This document shows positions 34,779-43,720 of a DNA stretch of 64,000 nt, piece by piece (within the stretch, counting starts at the first letter, position 1; each line of letters opens with the position of its first letter). The position numbers and the translations under genes are program-made. Under the pieces are notes generated by a model. It did not search any database and was not told where the DNA came from. It saw only the letters and a program-made list of their open reading frames with translations. Origin of the DNA: Kocuria rhizophila DC2201 (GTDB taxonomy: Bacteria > Actinomycetota > Actinomycetes > Actinomycetales > Micrococcaceae); assembly GCF_000010285.1 (NCBI RefSeq), contig NC_010617.1, forward strand, positions 1,116,001-1,180,000, in the 5' to 3' direction.

Positions 34779-37700
34779 GTGCACTTGAAGACCCTCACCG
34801 TGCGTGGTTTCAAGTCCTTCGCCTCCGCCACCACGTTCCACTTCGAACCGGGTGTCACGGCCGTGGTGGGCCCCAACGGCTCCGGCAAGTCCAACGTGGT
34901 GGACGCCCTCGCGTGGGTCATGGGGGAGCAGGGGGCCAAGTCCCTGCGCGGCGGCAAGATGGAGGACGTCATCTTCGCGGGCACCTCCGCCCGCTCCGCT
35001 CTGGGCCGCGCGCACGTGTCCCTGACCATCGACAACGCCGACGGCGCCCTGCCGATCGAGTACTCCGAGGTCACCATCTCGCGCACCCTGTTCCGCTCGG
35101 GCGGCTCCGAGTACGCGATCAACGGCCGTTCGTGCCGCCTGCTGGACATCCAGGAGCTGCTCTCGGACTCGGGGCTGGGCCGCGAGATGCACGTGATCGT
35201 GGGCCAGGGCCAGCTGGACCGGATCCTGCAGGCCACCCCGGAGGACCGCCGCGGGTTCATCGAGGAGGCCTCCGGGATCCTCAAGCACCGCCGCCGCAAG
35301 GAGAAGACCCTCCGCAAGCTGGAGTCGGTGCAGACCAACCTGGACCGGCTGGAGGACCTGACCGGCGAGATCGAGCGCCAGCTCACGCCGCTGGGGCGCC
35401 AGGCCCGCACGGCCCGGAAGGCCCAGCGCATCCAGTACGACGTGCGGGACGCCCGCGCCCGGCTGCTCGCGGACGACGTCGTGGCCGCGCGTGCGGGCAT
35501 GGACACGGACCAGGAGGCCAGTGCCGGGGCCCGGCGGCGTCGTGACGAGCTGGAGAAGACCACGGCAGAGCTGGCCCGTCGTCTGCAGGAGATCGAGGCG
35601 GCCGCCGCCCGCACCGCGCCGGCACTGAACGAGGCGCGCACGAGCTGGTACGAGCTGAGCACGGTGCGGGACAGCTTCCGCGCCCTGGCCGCGCTGGCCC
35701 AGGAGCGGCGTCGACTGCTGGGCAGCACCGAGGAGGCCCCCGCCCAGGGGCGGGACGCGGACGCCCTGGAGGAGCAGGCCGCGCGCACCCGTGCGGAGGC
35801 CGGGCAGCTGGCCGAGCGGGTCACCGAGGCCCAGCAGGGTCTGGAGCGCGCCCAGCAGTCCCGCGCCGAGGCCGAGGACGAGGCGCAGGCCGCCGAGAAG
35901 CGCTCGGCGGAGCTCGTGCGGCAGGCCGCGGACCGGCGCGCGGGTCAGGCGCGGCTCGCGGCCGCCGTGACCGCGGCGCGCTCCGGGGTGGGCTCGGCCG
36001 AGGCGGACGTGGACCGCGTGCGCCGGGAGATCTCGGACGTGGTGGAGCGCGCGGAGCGGGCCCGCCTTGAGACCTCGTCCCTGCAGGAGGCAGCCGAGAG
36101 CTCGGCGGCCCGGTCTGAGCAGGCCGCGGAGCGCGCCCGTGACGCCGAGGAGAGGGCCGACGCCGCCCGCGCGCGCTCCCGCGCCGCGGATGGCCGGCGG
36201 CAGCAGACCGCGAGCGAGCTGCACACCCACACCGTCCGCCTGGACACCCTGCGGCAGTCCCTGCGCCAGCCGGACGGCTCCGCCTCCGTGGCGGATGTGG
36301 TGCCCGTCCTCGGGGACGTCCCCCGCTCCGTGCGCGTGGCCCCCGGATGGGAGCGCGCGGTGGCCGCCGCACTGGGGCCGTGGTCCGACGCGCTCGCGGT
36401 GGCCTCCCACACGGGCGCCGCACGGATCCTCGCGCACCTCGCCGATGCCGGTTCCGGGCGGGTGCACCTGCTGGTCGCGGACGCGGCGGAGGCGTCGGGG
36501 CTCCCGGAGCTCGCGCTGCCGGAGGGTTGCGTTCTCGCGCGGGACGTGCTGTCTGCCGCGGTGACGGACGACGCCGCGGCCGCGGACCGCGTGTTGGCCG
36601 CCGTGCGTGCCGAGCTGGCCACCACCGTCCTGGTCCCGGACGCCTCCGCCGCGCTCACCGTGCTCGACGCCGCTCGCGCCCTCGGCAGCGCGGGTCACGG
36701 CGTGCGCGCGGTCACCCGGGACGGGGACGTCTACGGCGGGCACCGAGTGCAGGGCGGGGCCACGGAGGCGGCGGGCAACCTCGAGATCATGGCGCTGCTC
36801 GACCAGGCCGAGGCGGAGACCGCGGCGCTGGAGACGGCGGCGCAGGGCGCCGCAGAGGCCGCCCGGAGCGCCGAGCAGGAGAGCACGGCCGCCGTCCAGG
36901 AGGCGCGTGAGGCCACCCGGGACCTGCAGCGTGCGCAGAAGGAGGCCGCCGCGGCAGGTGCGGCGTCGAGCAGGGCGGAGGCCACGGCGTCGTCGGCGGA
37001 CTCCGAGCTGGCACGGCGCCGGGAGGTGCTCACGACCGCCGAGGAACGGCTCGCGCGGCGTGCCGCCGAGCTGGACGAGGCGCTGCGGCGCTCGGAGGCC
37101 GTGGAGACCGGGGACGAGGAGAGCCTCGAACGGGAGCAGCTCGAGGCCACCGCCGAGCGCAACCGCGCCGAGGGGCGCGCCAAGGCGGCCCGGGAGGCCG
37201 AGACGCAGGCGCGGCTCGCGCTGCGCGGGCTCGAGGAGCAGCACCGGCACATCGTGTCCCGCGCGGAGGCCCAGGCACGGGCGGCGCGGTCCGAGCGAGC
37301 GGCACGCGCGGAGGCGGCCCGGCGTGCCGAACGGCGCCGGGTGCAGGCCGCCGTGGCGCGCGCCGTCGAGACCGCTGCCGCGCACCTGCGAGAGTCCGCG
37401 GAGGCGTCGGCCAGGGAGGCCGCTGCCGAGCGGGACGAGATCGAGACGCGCCGCGCCGGACTGGACGAGGCCGCCCAGCGGCTGCGCACCGAGCGTGACC
37501 GCGTTGGCGCGGAGCTCGCCGAGCTCACGGAGAAGCTGCACCGCGCGGAGCTGGACCTCGCGCAGCGCCGCGCCAGGCTGGAGGGGCTGGAGGCCACGTC
37601 GCTCGAGGAGCTCGGGATGACCCCGGACTTCCTGGTGGACCACTACGGTCCCCACCTGCCGGTGCCGGACGCGGACGCCGCGATCGAGGCCGCCCAGACC

Positions 37701-38423
37701 GCGGAGGAGTCCGGTGGCTCCGCGCAGCTCGCCCTGCCGAGCATGACCGATCCCGGCACCCCGTTCCGCCGGGAGGAGCAGGAGACCCGGCTGCAGCGGG
37801 CCCAGAAGCAGCTCAAGGCCCTCGGAAAGGTGAACCCGCTCGCACTTGAGGAGTTCGCGGCCCTCGAGGAGCGGCACAGGTTCCTGGTCACCCAGCTGGA
37901 GGACGTCAAGAACTCGCGCACGGACCTGCGCAACATCATCCGCCAGGTGGACCAGCACGTGGAGGAGGTGTTCGCGGAGGCCTACCGGGACACCGCCGAG
38001 CAGTTCGTGTCCGTGTTCGCCACGCTGTTCCCAGGGGGCGAGGGGCGGCTGCGGCTCACGGACCCGGACGACCTGCTCAACTCCGGCGTGGAGGTGGAGG
38101 CGCGCCCCGCGGGCAAGAAGATCAAGCGGCTCTCCCTGCTTTCCGGCGGTGAGCGCTCGCTGACCGCCCTGGCGCTGCTGGTGGCCATCTTCAAGGCCCG
38201 CCCGTCCCCGTTCTACGTGATGGACGAGGTGGAGGCCGCCCTGGACGACCGCAACCTGGGCCGGCTGCTCACCATCTTCGAGCAGCTCAAGGAGAGCTCG
38301 CAGCTGATCATCGTGACCCACCAGAAGCGCACGATGGAGATCGCGGACGCCCTCTACGGGGTGTCGATGCGCGGGGACGGGGTGAGCCTGGTGGTGGGCC
38401 AGCAGCTCTCGGAGCTGCGCTAG
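34779..38423 (+). CDS. smc: Chromosome segregation ATPase SMC
   Basis: Condensin ATPase that organises and segregates the chromosome with ScpA and ScpB. It has 1214 residues. Walker A is VVGPNGSGKSN at residues 29-39. Long Ala/Glu/Arg-rich coiled coils flank a hinge at about residues 500-670 (SVADVVPVLGDVPRSVRVAP to DGDVYGGHRVQGGA). The ABC signature is LLSGGERSLTALALLVAIF and Walker B is PFYVMDEVEAALDD. GTG 34779 gives the classical start MHLKTLTVRGFKSFA. In other actinobacteria ftsY follows closely; here two minus-strand genes intervene. Confidence 0.97.
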   Translation: MHLKTLTVRGFKSFASATTFHFEPGVTAVVGPNGSGKSNVVDALAWVMGEQGAKSLRGGKMEDVIFAGTSARSALGRAHVSLTIDNADGALPIEYSEVTISRTLFRSGGSEYAINGRSCRLLDIQELLSDSGLGREMHVIVGQGQLDRILQATPEDRRGFIEEASGILKHRRRKEKTLRKLESVQTNLDRLEDLTGEIERQLTPLGRQARTARKAQRIQYDVRDARARLLADDVVAARAGMDTDQEASAGARRRRDELEKTTAELARRLQEIEAAAARTAPALNEARTSWYELSTVRDSFRALAALAQERRRLLGSTEEAPAQGRDADALEEQAARTRAEAGQLAERVTEAQQGLERAQQSRAEAEDEAQAAEKRSAELVRQAADRRAGQARLAAAVTAARSGVGSAEADVDRVRREISDVVERAERARLETSSLQEAAESSAARSEQAAERARDAEERADAARARSRAADGRRQQTASELHTHTVRLDTLRQSLRQPDGSASVADVVPVLGDVPRSVRVAPGWERAVAAALGPWSDALAVASHTGAARILAHLADAGSGRVHLLVADAAEASGLPELALPEGCVLARDVLSAAVTDDAAAADRVLAAVRAELATTVLVPDASAALTVLDAARALGSAGHGVRAVTRDGDVYGGHRVQGGATEAAGNLEIMALLDQAEAETAALETAAQGAAEAARSAEQESTAAVQEAREATRDLQRAQKEAAAAGAASSRAEATASSADSELARRREVLTTAEERLARRAAELDEALRRSEAVETGDEESLEREQLEATAERNRAEGRAKAAREAETQARLALRGLEEQHRHIVSRAEAQARAARSERAARAEAARRAERRRVQAAVARAVETAAAHLRESAEASAREAAAERDEIETRRAGLDEAAQRLRTERDRVGAELAELTEKLHRAELDLAQRRARLEGLEATSLEELGMTPDFLVDHYGPHLPVPDADAAIEAAQTAEESGGSAQLALPSMTDPGTPFRREEQETRLQRAQKQLKALGKVNPLALEEFAALEERHRFLVTQLEDVKNSRTDLRNIIRQVDQHVEEVFAEAYRDTAEQFVSVFATLFPGGEGRLRLTDPDDLLNSGVEVEARPAGKKIKRLSLLSGGERSLTALALLVAIFKARPSPFYVMDEVEAALDDRNLGRLLTIFEQLKESSQLIIVTHQKRTMEIADALYGVSMRGDGVSLVVGQQLSELR

Positions 38424-38460
38424 GGGCACGGGCCGAGGGCGACGACGCCTCGTCCGGGTG

Positions 38461-39063
38461 TCACCCGAGAGACTCGGTCCTCAGCGGCGGGGGGTCCGGG
38501 GTCTCCGTGCTGGCCCCGGTCCCGGCCGTGGTCTCCGTCTCGGTGGTGACCTCGCGGGCGCGACGCAGCACAGTGGCCGCGCGGTGTTTCACCTCGGTGG
38601 CCACGAACTGCGGGGGCTCGACGACGCTCCAGCCGAAGTCGTCACGGATCTCACCGATGACCCGCGACCCCGCCCCGTCCGGTGCCACACGGAACGTCAC
38701 GGCGAGCGGCAGGGCGGCCCAGCCCTTCCGCGAGCCCGAGCCCTTGAAGCGGAACACAGCGTCCGAGCCGAAGGATGTGCGGAGCTCGCCAACGGGCTCG
38801 TCGATCTGCGTCCGCACCTTCGGATCGTGCTCACGCAGCGACTCCTCGATGAGTGCGAGTGCCGCCGCAGGTGCCTGGGGGGACGACCACTCGTCGGTCC
38901 GCGCGGTCCTGGCATACCGCGAGGGTTTGCGGGCGAGCCGGGGAAGGATCACCCAGCGCAGCGCCACGAAGACCAGCAGCACCATGGTGGCGAGGATCAG
39001 CAGCTCCACGAGCAGCGGGAAGTCCAGGCTCCGGAACACCAAGATCATGAGGGGGGTGAGCAC
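38461..39063 (-). CDS. Putative membrane protein, probably interrupted near its start by TGA
   Basis: A 200-residue frame not recognised as a known family. It opens with a transmembrane segment (LVELLILATMVLLVFVALRWVI, about residues 18-40) and a basic linker (RLARKPSRYARTAR). A soluble domain of about 120 residues follows (DEPVGELRTSFGSDAVFRF, AALPLAVTFRVAPD, VIGEIRDDFGWSVV), then a Thr/Glu tail. Reading upstream in the same frame there is a TGA at 39081-39079, and before it an ORF start ATG 39135 placed 4 bp after the MFS stop, encoding a basic N-terminus that runs into TVYWLAA-stop-FIGYIVLTP. One Trp codon changed to TGA would explain this. GTG 39063 is the first usable start after it. Confidence 0.5.
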   Translation of the reverse strand: MLTPLMILVFRSLDFPLLVELLILATMVLLVFVALRWVILPRLARKPSRYARTARTDEWSSPQAPAAALALIEESLREHDPKVRTQIDEPVGELRTSFGSDAVFRFKGSGSRKGWAALPLAVTFRVAPDGAGSRVIGEIRDDFGWSVVEPPQFVATEVKHRAATVLRRAREVTTETETTAGTGASTETPDPPPLRTESLG

Positions 39064-39139
39064 GATGTAGCCGATGAATCACGCCGCCAGCCAGTACACC
39101 GTTCGTCTCGACCGTGAAGGCCTCGTCCTCGTCATGTCC

Positions 39140-40468
39140 TCACCCTCTCGTGCCGGTGCCCGTGCGTGCTGCCTCCGGCAGCGTCTCCCGCACCGGCAGC
39201 CACGCGAGCGCGGCGAGCAGCATGAGCGCCCCGGACACCCCGAAGGCCCAGCCGAAGCCCGCGGCGTCCGCCAGCGCCCCGGCAATCACCGGGCCCGCGA
39301 TCTGACCGGCGTCCGCGCACATCTGGTACCGGGAGAGCACCTTGCCGCCCGCGCGGTCCGGGCCGATCACGTCCGCCACTGCCGCCTGCTGGCCGGGGTT
39401 CAGCGTTCCGGAACCGACGCCCGAGAGCAGGGACAGCACCGCGAAGGCCACCACGGAGGTGCTGAACCCCACGCCGATGGTCGCGAGCCCGCACACCACC
39501 AGACCCGTGAGCACCAGGGGCTTGCGGCCGAGCCGGTCCGTCAGGCGCCCGGTGACCGTGAGAGCGGCGGCGTTGCCCACCGCGAACAGCGCCAGCGCGA
39601 GACCGGCGACGGCGGGCCCCTCGCCCACCACCTGGGCGGCGAGCAGCGGCACCAGGGCCACGCGCACTCCCATGGCCGTCCACCCCGTGGAGAAGCTGGA
39701 AGCGAGCGCGGCACGGTACGCGCCGGCGTCGAGCGCCTCGCGGACCCGCATGGGCGGCTGGGCAGCACCGGTCCGCTTGGCCCCGAGGGTCTCGTCCTTG
39801 AGCCGCAGCCACACCACGAGCACCGCGACGACCAGGGCGCCCGCGTAGATCAGGAACGGTGCGTGCATGCCCAGCCCGGCCAGGAAGCCGCCGAGCACCG
39901 GACCCAGGATCCCGCCCAGCAGGAACGCCGTGGCGTAGTAGCCGGAGACCCGTCCGCGCATCGTGCGCGGGGCGAGCCGCACGATCAGCCCCATCGCCGA
40001 CACCGTGAACATGGTGGAGCCGATCCCGCCGAGGCCGCGGAACACGAGCAGCTGCCAGTAGGTCTGCGCGAACGCGGTGGCCGCGGATGACAGCGCCACC
40101 ACGATCAGCCCGATCAAATACGTGGGGCGCTCGCCGATGCGGTTGACCACCGCACCGCTCGCGGGCGCGAACACGAGCCGGCACAGGGCGAACGCGCTGA
40201 TCACCGCGGAGGACGCGGCCACGCCCACGCCGAAGCTCGCGGCGAACTGGGGCAGCACCGGGGCCACGAGGCCGTAGCCCAGGGCGATCACGAAGGCCGC
40301 CGCGATCAGGACCTTGATGGGCTCGGGGACCTTCTGCGCGGCAGGTGCGCCACGGTCGGGTGCCGGGGCCGTGGAACCTGGGGCGTACGGAGGGGGAGAG
40401 GAGGCCGGGACGGGCCGTGCGGCGTCGTCGTCGGCGGAGCCGGGAGCGCGCGGGGAGGGGTGGGACAC
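39140..40468 (-). CDS. Major facilitator superfamily transporter
   Basis: A 442-residue MFS permease with about 12 transmembrane helices starting at residue 50 (IKVLIAAAFVIALGYGLVAPVL). The loop 2-3 motif is NRIGERPTYLIGL and its counterpart in the second half TDRLGRKPLVLTGL. The motif C-like GGILGPVLGGFLAG suggests a drug or metabolite exporter (antiporter type). The substrate is unknown. The first 48 residues are a Pro/Ala/Asp-rich cytosolic tail (PGSADDDAARPVPASSPPP) carrying the dispersed GGCGTCGTC element. GTG 40468 is supported by TAAACT 7 bp upstream. It is divergent from ftsY. Confidence 0.85.
   Translation of the reverse strand: MSHPSPRAPGSADDDAARPVPASSPPPYAPGSTAPAPDRGAPAAQKVPEPIKVLIAAAFVIALGYGLVAPVLPQFAASFGVGVAASSAVISAFALCRLVFAPASGAVVNRIGERPTYLIGLIVVALSSAATAFAQTYWQLLVFRGLGGIGSTMFTVSAMGLIVRLAPRTMRGRVSGYYATAFLLGGILGPVLGGFLAGLGMHAPFLIYAGALVVAVLVVWLRLKDETLGAKRTGAAQPPMRVREALDAGAYRAALASSFSTGWTAMGVRVALVPLLAAQVVGEGPAVAGLALALFAVGNAAALTVTGRLTDRLGRKPLVLTGLVVCGLATIGVGFSTSVVAFAVLSLLSGVGSGTLNPGQQAAVADVIGPDRAGGKVLSRYQMCADAGQIAGPVIAGALADAAGFGWAFGVSGALMLLAALAWLPVRETLPEAARTGTGTRG
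40412..40434 (+). repeat. Dispersed element in the MFS gene tail
   Basis: The 18-mer GGCCGTGCGGCGTCGTCG (40413-40430) is repeated exactly at 48615-48632 in trmD. Here it is antisense to the gene and encodes DDDAARP. Confidence 0.45.
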
Positions 40469-40475
40469 GCCTGGC

Positions 40476-40481
40476 AGTTTA
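40476..40481 (-). promoter_or_regulatory. -10 box TAAACT of the MFS gene
   Basis: On the minus strand TAAACT ends 7 bp before GTG 40468. It sits only 16 bp from the ftsY start, so the divergent transcripts must share this short gap. Confidence 0.55.
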
Positions 40482-40499
40482 TGGGAGATTAGACGGGTG

Positions 40500-41618
40500 A
40501 TGACTCCTGAACTGATGTGGATCGTGATAGCCGCCGCGGTGGTGGTGCTGCTCGTGGTGTTCGGCGTGCTGCTGCTGCGCAGGCCCAAGGCCCCGAAGGG
40601 CGGGTACCAGGACACCCGGGACATCGACGACGTCCCGGGCCTCGACGAGGGCGAGGTGGTCGAGGACCGCCCCGTCAGCACCCTGGAGCGCCCCGAGTCC
40701 GCCCGTGGTCGCCTGGCGCGGCTGCGCGGTCGGCTCGCGAAGTCCAACAACGTTCTCGGCAAGGGCCTGCTCGTGCTGCTCTCGCGCGAGCGCATCGACC
40801 AGGACACGTGGGACGAGATCGAGGACACGCTGCTCATGGCGGACCTCGGCACGGACGCCTCCCTGGAGCTCGTGGAGAACCTCAAGAAGCGCGTGCGCGT
40901 GGACGGCACCAAGGACCCTTCGCAGCTGAAGGCCATGCTGCGCGAGGAGATGCTCGCGCTCGTGGACCCCACCCTGGACCGTTCGCTGCGCACGGAGTCC
41001 GCTCCCGGCAAGCCCGCTGTGGTGCTCGTGGTGGGCGTCAACGGCGTGGGCAAGACCACCACGGTGGGCAAGCTCGCCCGCGTGCTCGTGGCCGAGGACA
41101 AGGACGTCATGCTCGGTGCCGCGGACACGTTCCGCGCCGCGGCCGCGGACCAGCTCGAGACGTGGGGCGCCCGCGTGGGCGTGCCCACGGTGCGCTCCGA
41201 GCAGGAGGGCGCGGACCCTGCCTCGGTGGCCTACGACGCCGTCAGGGCCGGGATCGAGCAGGAGTCCGACGTCGTGCTCGTGGACACCGCCGGCCGGCTG
41301 CAGAACAAGGCTGGTCTGATGGACCAGCTCGGCAAGGTCAAGCGCGTGATCGAGAAGGCCGCCGCGGTGGACGAGGTGCTGCTCGTGATCGACGCGACCA
41401 CCGGGCAGAACGGAATGACCCAGGCGCGGGTCTTCGCCGAGGCCGTGGACATCACCGGCATCGTGCTGACCAAGCTGGACGGCACCGCCAAGGGCGGCAT
41501 CGTGGTGGCCATCCAGCGCGGACTCGGCGTGCCCGTCAAGCTCATCGGCCTGGGGGAGGGCCCGGACGACCTCGCCCCGTTCAACGCGGAGCAGTTCGTG
41601 GACGCGATCATCGACTGA
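40500..41618 (+). CDS. ftsY: Signal recognition particle receptor FtsY
   Basis: SRP GTPase receptor that docks ribosome-SRP complexes at the membrane. It has 372 residues from ATG 40500 (GTG 40497 directly before is an alternative; GGGAGA lies upstream). A true transmembrane anchor, MWIVIAAAVVVLLVVFGVLLL, opens the protein, as in actinobacteria. A short acidic linker and the NG domain follow: GVNGVGKTTTVGKLARVL (G1), DTFRAAAADQLETWG, VDTAGRLQNKAGLMDQL (G3), LTKLDGTAKGGI (G4) and GLGEGPDDLAPF (G5). A strong terminator follows at 41644. Confidence 0.96.
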   Translation: MTPELMWIVIAAAVVVLLVVFGVLLLRRPKAPKGGYQDTRDIDDVPGLDEGEVVEDRPVSTLERPESARGRLARLRGRLAKSNNVLGKGLLVLLSRERIDQDTWDEIEDTLLMADLGTDASLELVENLKKRVRVDGTKDPSQLKAMLREEMLALVDPTLDRSLRTESAPGKPAVVLVVGVNGVGKTTTVGKLARVLVAEDKDVMLGAADTFRAAAADQLETWGARVGVPTVRSEQEGADPASVAYDAVRAGIEQESDVVLVDTAGRLQNKAGLMDQLGKVKRVIEKAAAVDEVLLVIDATTGQNGMTQARVFAEAVDITGIVLTKLDGTAKGGIVVAIQRGLGVPVKLIGLGEGPDDLAPFNAEQFVDAIID

Positions 41619-41643
41619 CGCGCAGCCGCCACGCACGGACCAC

Positions 41644-41680
41644 GACGGCGCCCGCTCCCTATCCGGGGGCGGGCGCCGTC
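41644..41680 (+). terminator. Terminator after ftsY
   Basis: A perfect 12-bp stem (41644-41655 with 41669-41680) extends inward by four more pairs including one G-U, with loop TATCC. No T-tract follows. Confidence 0.8.
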
Positions 41681-41774
41681 ATACTGTGCGGACCGTTCCC
41701 CGGGGGCCGCCCGTGCCCACCATGTGAGATGCGGCACCCCGGTTTAACGTGTGCGTCACACGATCGACGCATTC

Positions 41775-41790
41775 GAAACACGCTCGTTAC
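41775..41790 (+). promoter_or_regulatory. Candidate GlnR-type box upstream of amt
   Basis: GAAAC (41775-41779), 6 nt, GTTAC (41786-41790) matches the a-box/b-box spacing of the actinobacterial GlnR operator. Further half-sites on either side are weak (TCGAC 6 nt before; GGTAAC at 41808). It lies 94 bp before amt, a known nitrogen-regulated gene. Confidence 0.45.
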
Positions 41791-41883
41791 ACCCTGGCCA
41801 ACTCACCGGTAACACCGGGTGCCTTGACTGTTCCCAGGGGCGCAAACGATGTGCCCGCACGAGACAGGGACGAGGTGATCCGG

Positions 41884-43200
41884 ATGGAACTGACCGCCGG
41901 ACACGTGTGGATGGTGGTGGCCGCGGGACTGGTGTTCTTCATGACCCCGGGGCTCGCACTGTTCTACGGGGGCATGACCCGGGCCAAGGGTGTGCTGAAC
42001 ATGATGATGATGAGCTTCGCGGCGCTCGGCGTGGTGAGCATCGTGTGGGTTCTGTGGGGCGCCTCGATGCTCAGCGGGGACCCCGTGCTGGGAGGGCTCA
42101 CTGCCAACCCGTTCACGCACGCCGGGCTGGCCGGGCTGATCGGCTCGGAGGACCTGCTGGGCTCGAACTTCTCCGTGACGTTCGCGATCATCACGGTGGC
42201 GCTGATCTCGGGTGCGATCGCGGACCGCACGCGCTTCGGCACGTGGGTGGTGTTCACCCTGGTGTGGGTCACCCTGGTGTACTTCCCGCTGGCCTACATG
42301 GTGTGGGGTGACGGGCTGTTCTCCGAGACGGGGGCGCTGGGGAGGATCTTCGGTGAGCCCATCGACTTCGCGGGCGGGCTGGCCGTGCACATCAACGCGG
42401 GCGTCGCGGCCCTGGTGCTCATCCTGCTGATCGGTGCCCGCCGCGGCTTCGGGCGGGACTCCGGCCAGCGCCCCCACAACCTCCCGCTCGTGATGCTCGG
42501 CTCGGCCATCCTGTGGTTCGGCTGGTTCGGCTTCAACGCCGGGGCCGCCACCACCGCGGAGCAGGCGGCGCTTATCTGGGCGAACACGCTGGTGGCCCCG
42601 GCCGCCGCCATGCTCGCGTGGCTGCTCACCGAACGGATCCGGGACGGGCACGCGACGTCGCTCGGGGCGGCCTCCGGCGTCGTCGCCGGTCTGGTGGCCA
42701 TCACCCCGGCGTGCGCGAACGTCACGCCGCTGGGCGCGATCGCCCTCTCGGCCGTGGCCGGGGTGTGCTCCGCGCTCGCGGTGGGCCTCAAGTACCGGAT
42801 CGGGCTGGACGACTCGCTGGACGTGTGCGGCGTGCACCTGGTCTCGGGCATCGTGGGCACCGTGGCCCTCGGGTTCCTCGCGATCCCGTCCGAGGGCCGC
42901 CCCGGCCTGTTCTACGGCGGCGGTTGGGGACTCATGGGCACGCAGCTGGCGGCCACGGCGTTCGTTGCCCTCTACACCGGGCTGCTCACGCTGGTGATCG
43001 CCCTGGCGCTCAAGGCCACCATGGGTCTGCGCATCACGCGCCGGGACGAGGTCATCGGGGTGGACCTCACGCAGCACGCCGAGTCCGCCTACTCGCTCAA
43101 GGACGAGGCCACCGGCTACTTCGCGGGCCAGGCCCCGCACCGGGCGCTGCCCGGCACCGCCGAAGCCCCCGTGCCCACCACGAAAGGAAGCAACCAGTGA
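41884..43200 (+). CDS. amt: Ammonium transporter
   Basis: Amt/MEP/Rh channel-like transporter, 438 residues with 11 predicted helices. Signatures include FFMTPGLALFYGGMTRAKGVLNM, LVWVTLVYFPLAYMVWG, DFAGGLAVHINAGVAALVL (twin-His region, first His in VHINAG) and DDSLDVCGVHLVSGIVGTVALG (second His). No signal peptide is evident. ATG 41884 is chosen for GAGGTGA 6 bp upstream; the frame is open further up but the helix starts here. The glnB GTG overlaps its stop. It is probably nitrogen-regulated through the box at 41775. Confidence 0.95.
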   Translation: MELTAGHVWMVVAAGLVFFMTPGLALFYGGMTRAKGVLNMMMMSFAALGVVSIVWVLWGASMLSGDPVLGGLTANPFTHAGLAGLIGSEDLLGSNFSVTFAIITVALISGAIADRTRFGTWVVFTLVWVTLVYFPLAYMVWGDGLFSETGALGRIFGEPIDFAGGLAVHINAGVAALVLILLIGARRGFGRDSGQRPHNLPLVMLGSAILWFGWFGFNAGAATTAEQAALIWANTLVAPAAAMLAWLLTERIRDGHATSLGAASGVVAGLVAITPACANVTPLGAIALSAVAGVCSALAVGLKYRIGLDDSLDVCGVHLVSGIVGTVALGFLAIPSEGRPGLFYGGGWGLMGTQLAATAFVALYTGLLTLVIALALKATMGLRITRRDEVIGVDLTQHAESAYSLKDEATGYFAGQAPHRALPGTAEAPVPTTKGSNQ

Positions 43201-43535
43201 AACTCGTCACCGCAGTGGTGCGCCCCGAGAAGTTCAGCGACGTCAAGGACGCGCTGGAGGCCTACGGGGTGCAGGGAATGACGGTGCTCACGGTGCACGG
43301 CTACGGCCGGCAGCGCGGGCACCGGGAGGTCTACCGGGGCGCGGAGTACACCGTGGACCTGCTCGAGAAGGTGCGCATCGAGACCGTGGTGGAGGACGAC
43401 GCCGCCCAGGACATCGTCACCGTGGTCGTCAGCGCCGCGCGCACCGGTGAACCGGGCGACGGCAAGGTGTGGGTCACCCCCGTGGAGCACACGGTGCGTG
43501 TGAGCACCGGGGAACTGGGCGACGTCGCCCTCTGA
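43197..43535 (+). CDS. glnB: Nitrogen regulatory protein PII
   Basis: Trimeric sensor of 2-oxoglutarate, ATP/ADP and nitrogen state that also blocks Amt (GlnK type). It has 112 residues. MKLVTAVVRPEKFSDVKDALEAYG is the start, the T-loop is QRGHREVYRGAEYTVDLLEK with the modifiable Tyr51 in YRGAEY, and VEDDAAQDIVTVVVSAARTGEPGDGKVWV the nucleotide site. GTG start overlapping amt. In most actinobacteria glnD follows; here a terminator and ffh follow instead. Confidence 0.95.
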   Translation: MKLVTAVVRPEKFSDVKDALEAYGVQGMTVLTVHGYGRQRGHREVYRGAEYTVDLLEKVRIETVVEDDAAQDIVTVVVSAARTGEPGDGKVWVTPVEHTVRVSTGELGDVAL

Positions 43536-43610
43536 GCCCCCGTGCGGTCGGCGGCCCCGTGCCCCGGCCACCCACGACCGCTCCGCCCGTGCCGCGGCCA
43601 CGGGAAGCCC

Positions 43611-43639
43611 ACGGCGGCCCCCGCACCGGGGGCCGCCGT
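43611..43639 (+). terminator. Terminator after glnB
   Basis: A perfect 13-bp stem (43611-43623 with 43627-43639) with a 3-nt loop. It ends the amt-glnB transcript. Confidence 0.8.
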
Positions 43640-43668
43640 TCGGTGCGCGCGGGCCCGCGCCCGCTTGC

Positions 43669-43674
43669 TAACCT
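43669..43674 (+). promoter_or_regulatory. -10 box TAACCT of ffh
   Basis: TAACCT lies 46 bp before the ffh GTG and just after the glnB terminator, so ffh has its own promoter and a leader of about 40 nt. Confidence 0.5.
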
Positions 43675-43720
43675 GGGACACTGAATTCATCCGTTGTCAG
43701 ACGAAAGCAGCGACCACCCC

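Noticed and set aside
39079-39081. TGA as a selenocysteine codon
   Set aside because: It lies in a predicted transmembrane helix with no redox motif, and no selenoprotein context is seen; a simple Trp-to-stop change is more likely.
43694-43720. TTG 43694 as the ffh start
   Set aside because: It adds nine residues absent from Ffh proteins; GTG 43721 gives the normal MFNSLSDRL start.
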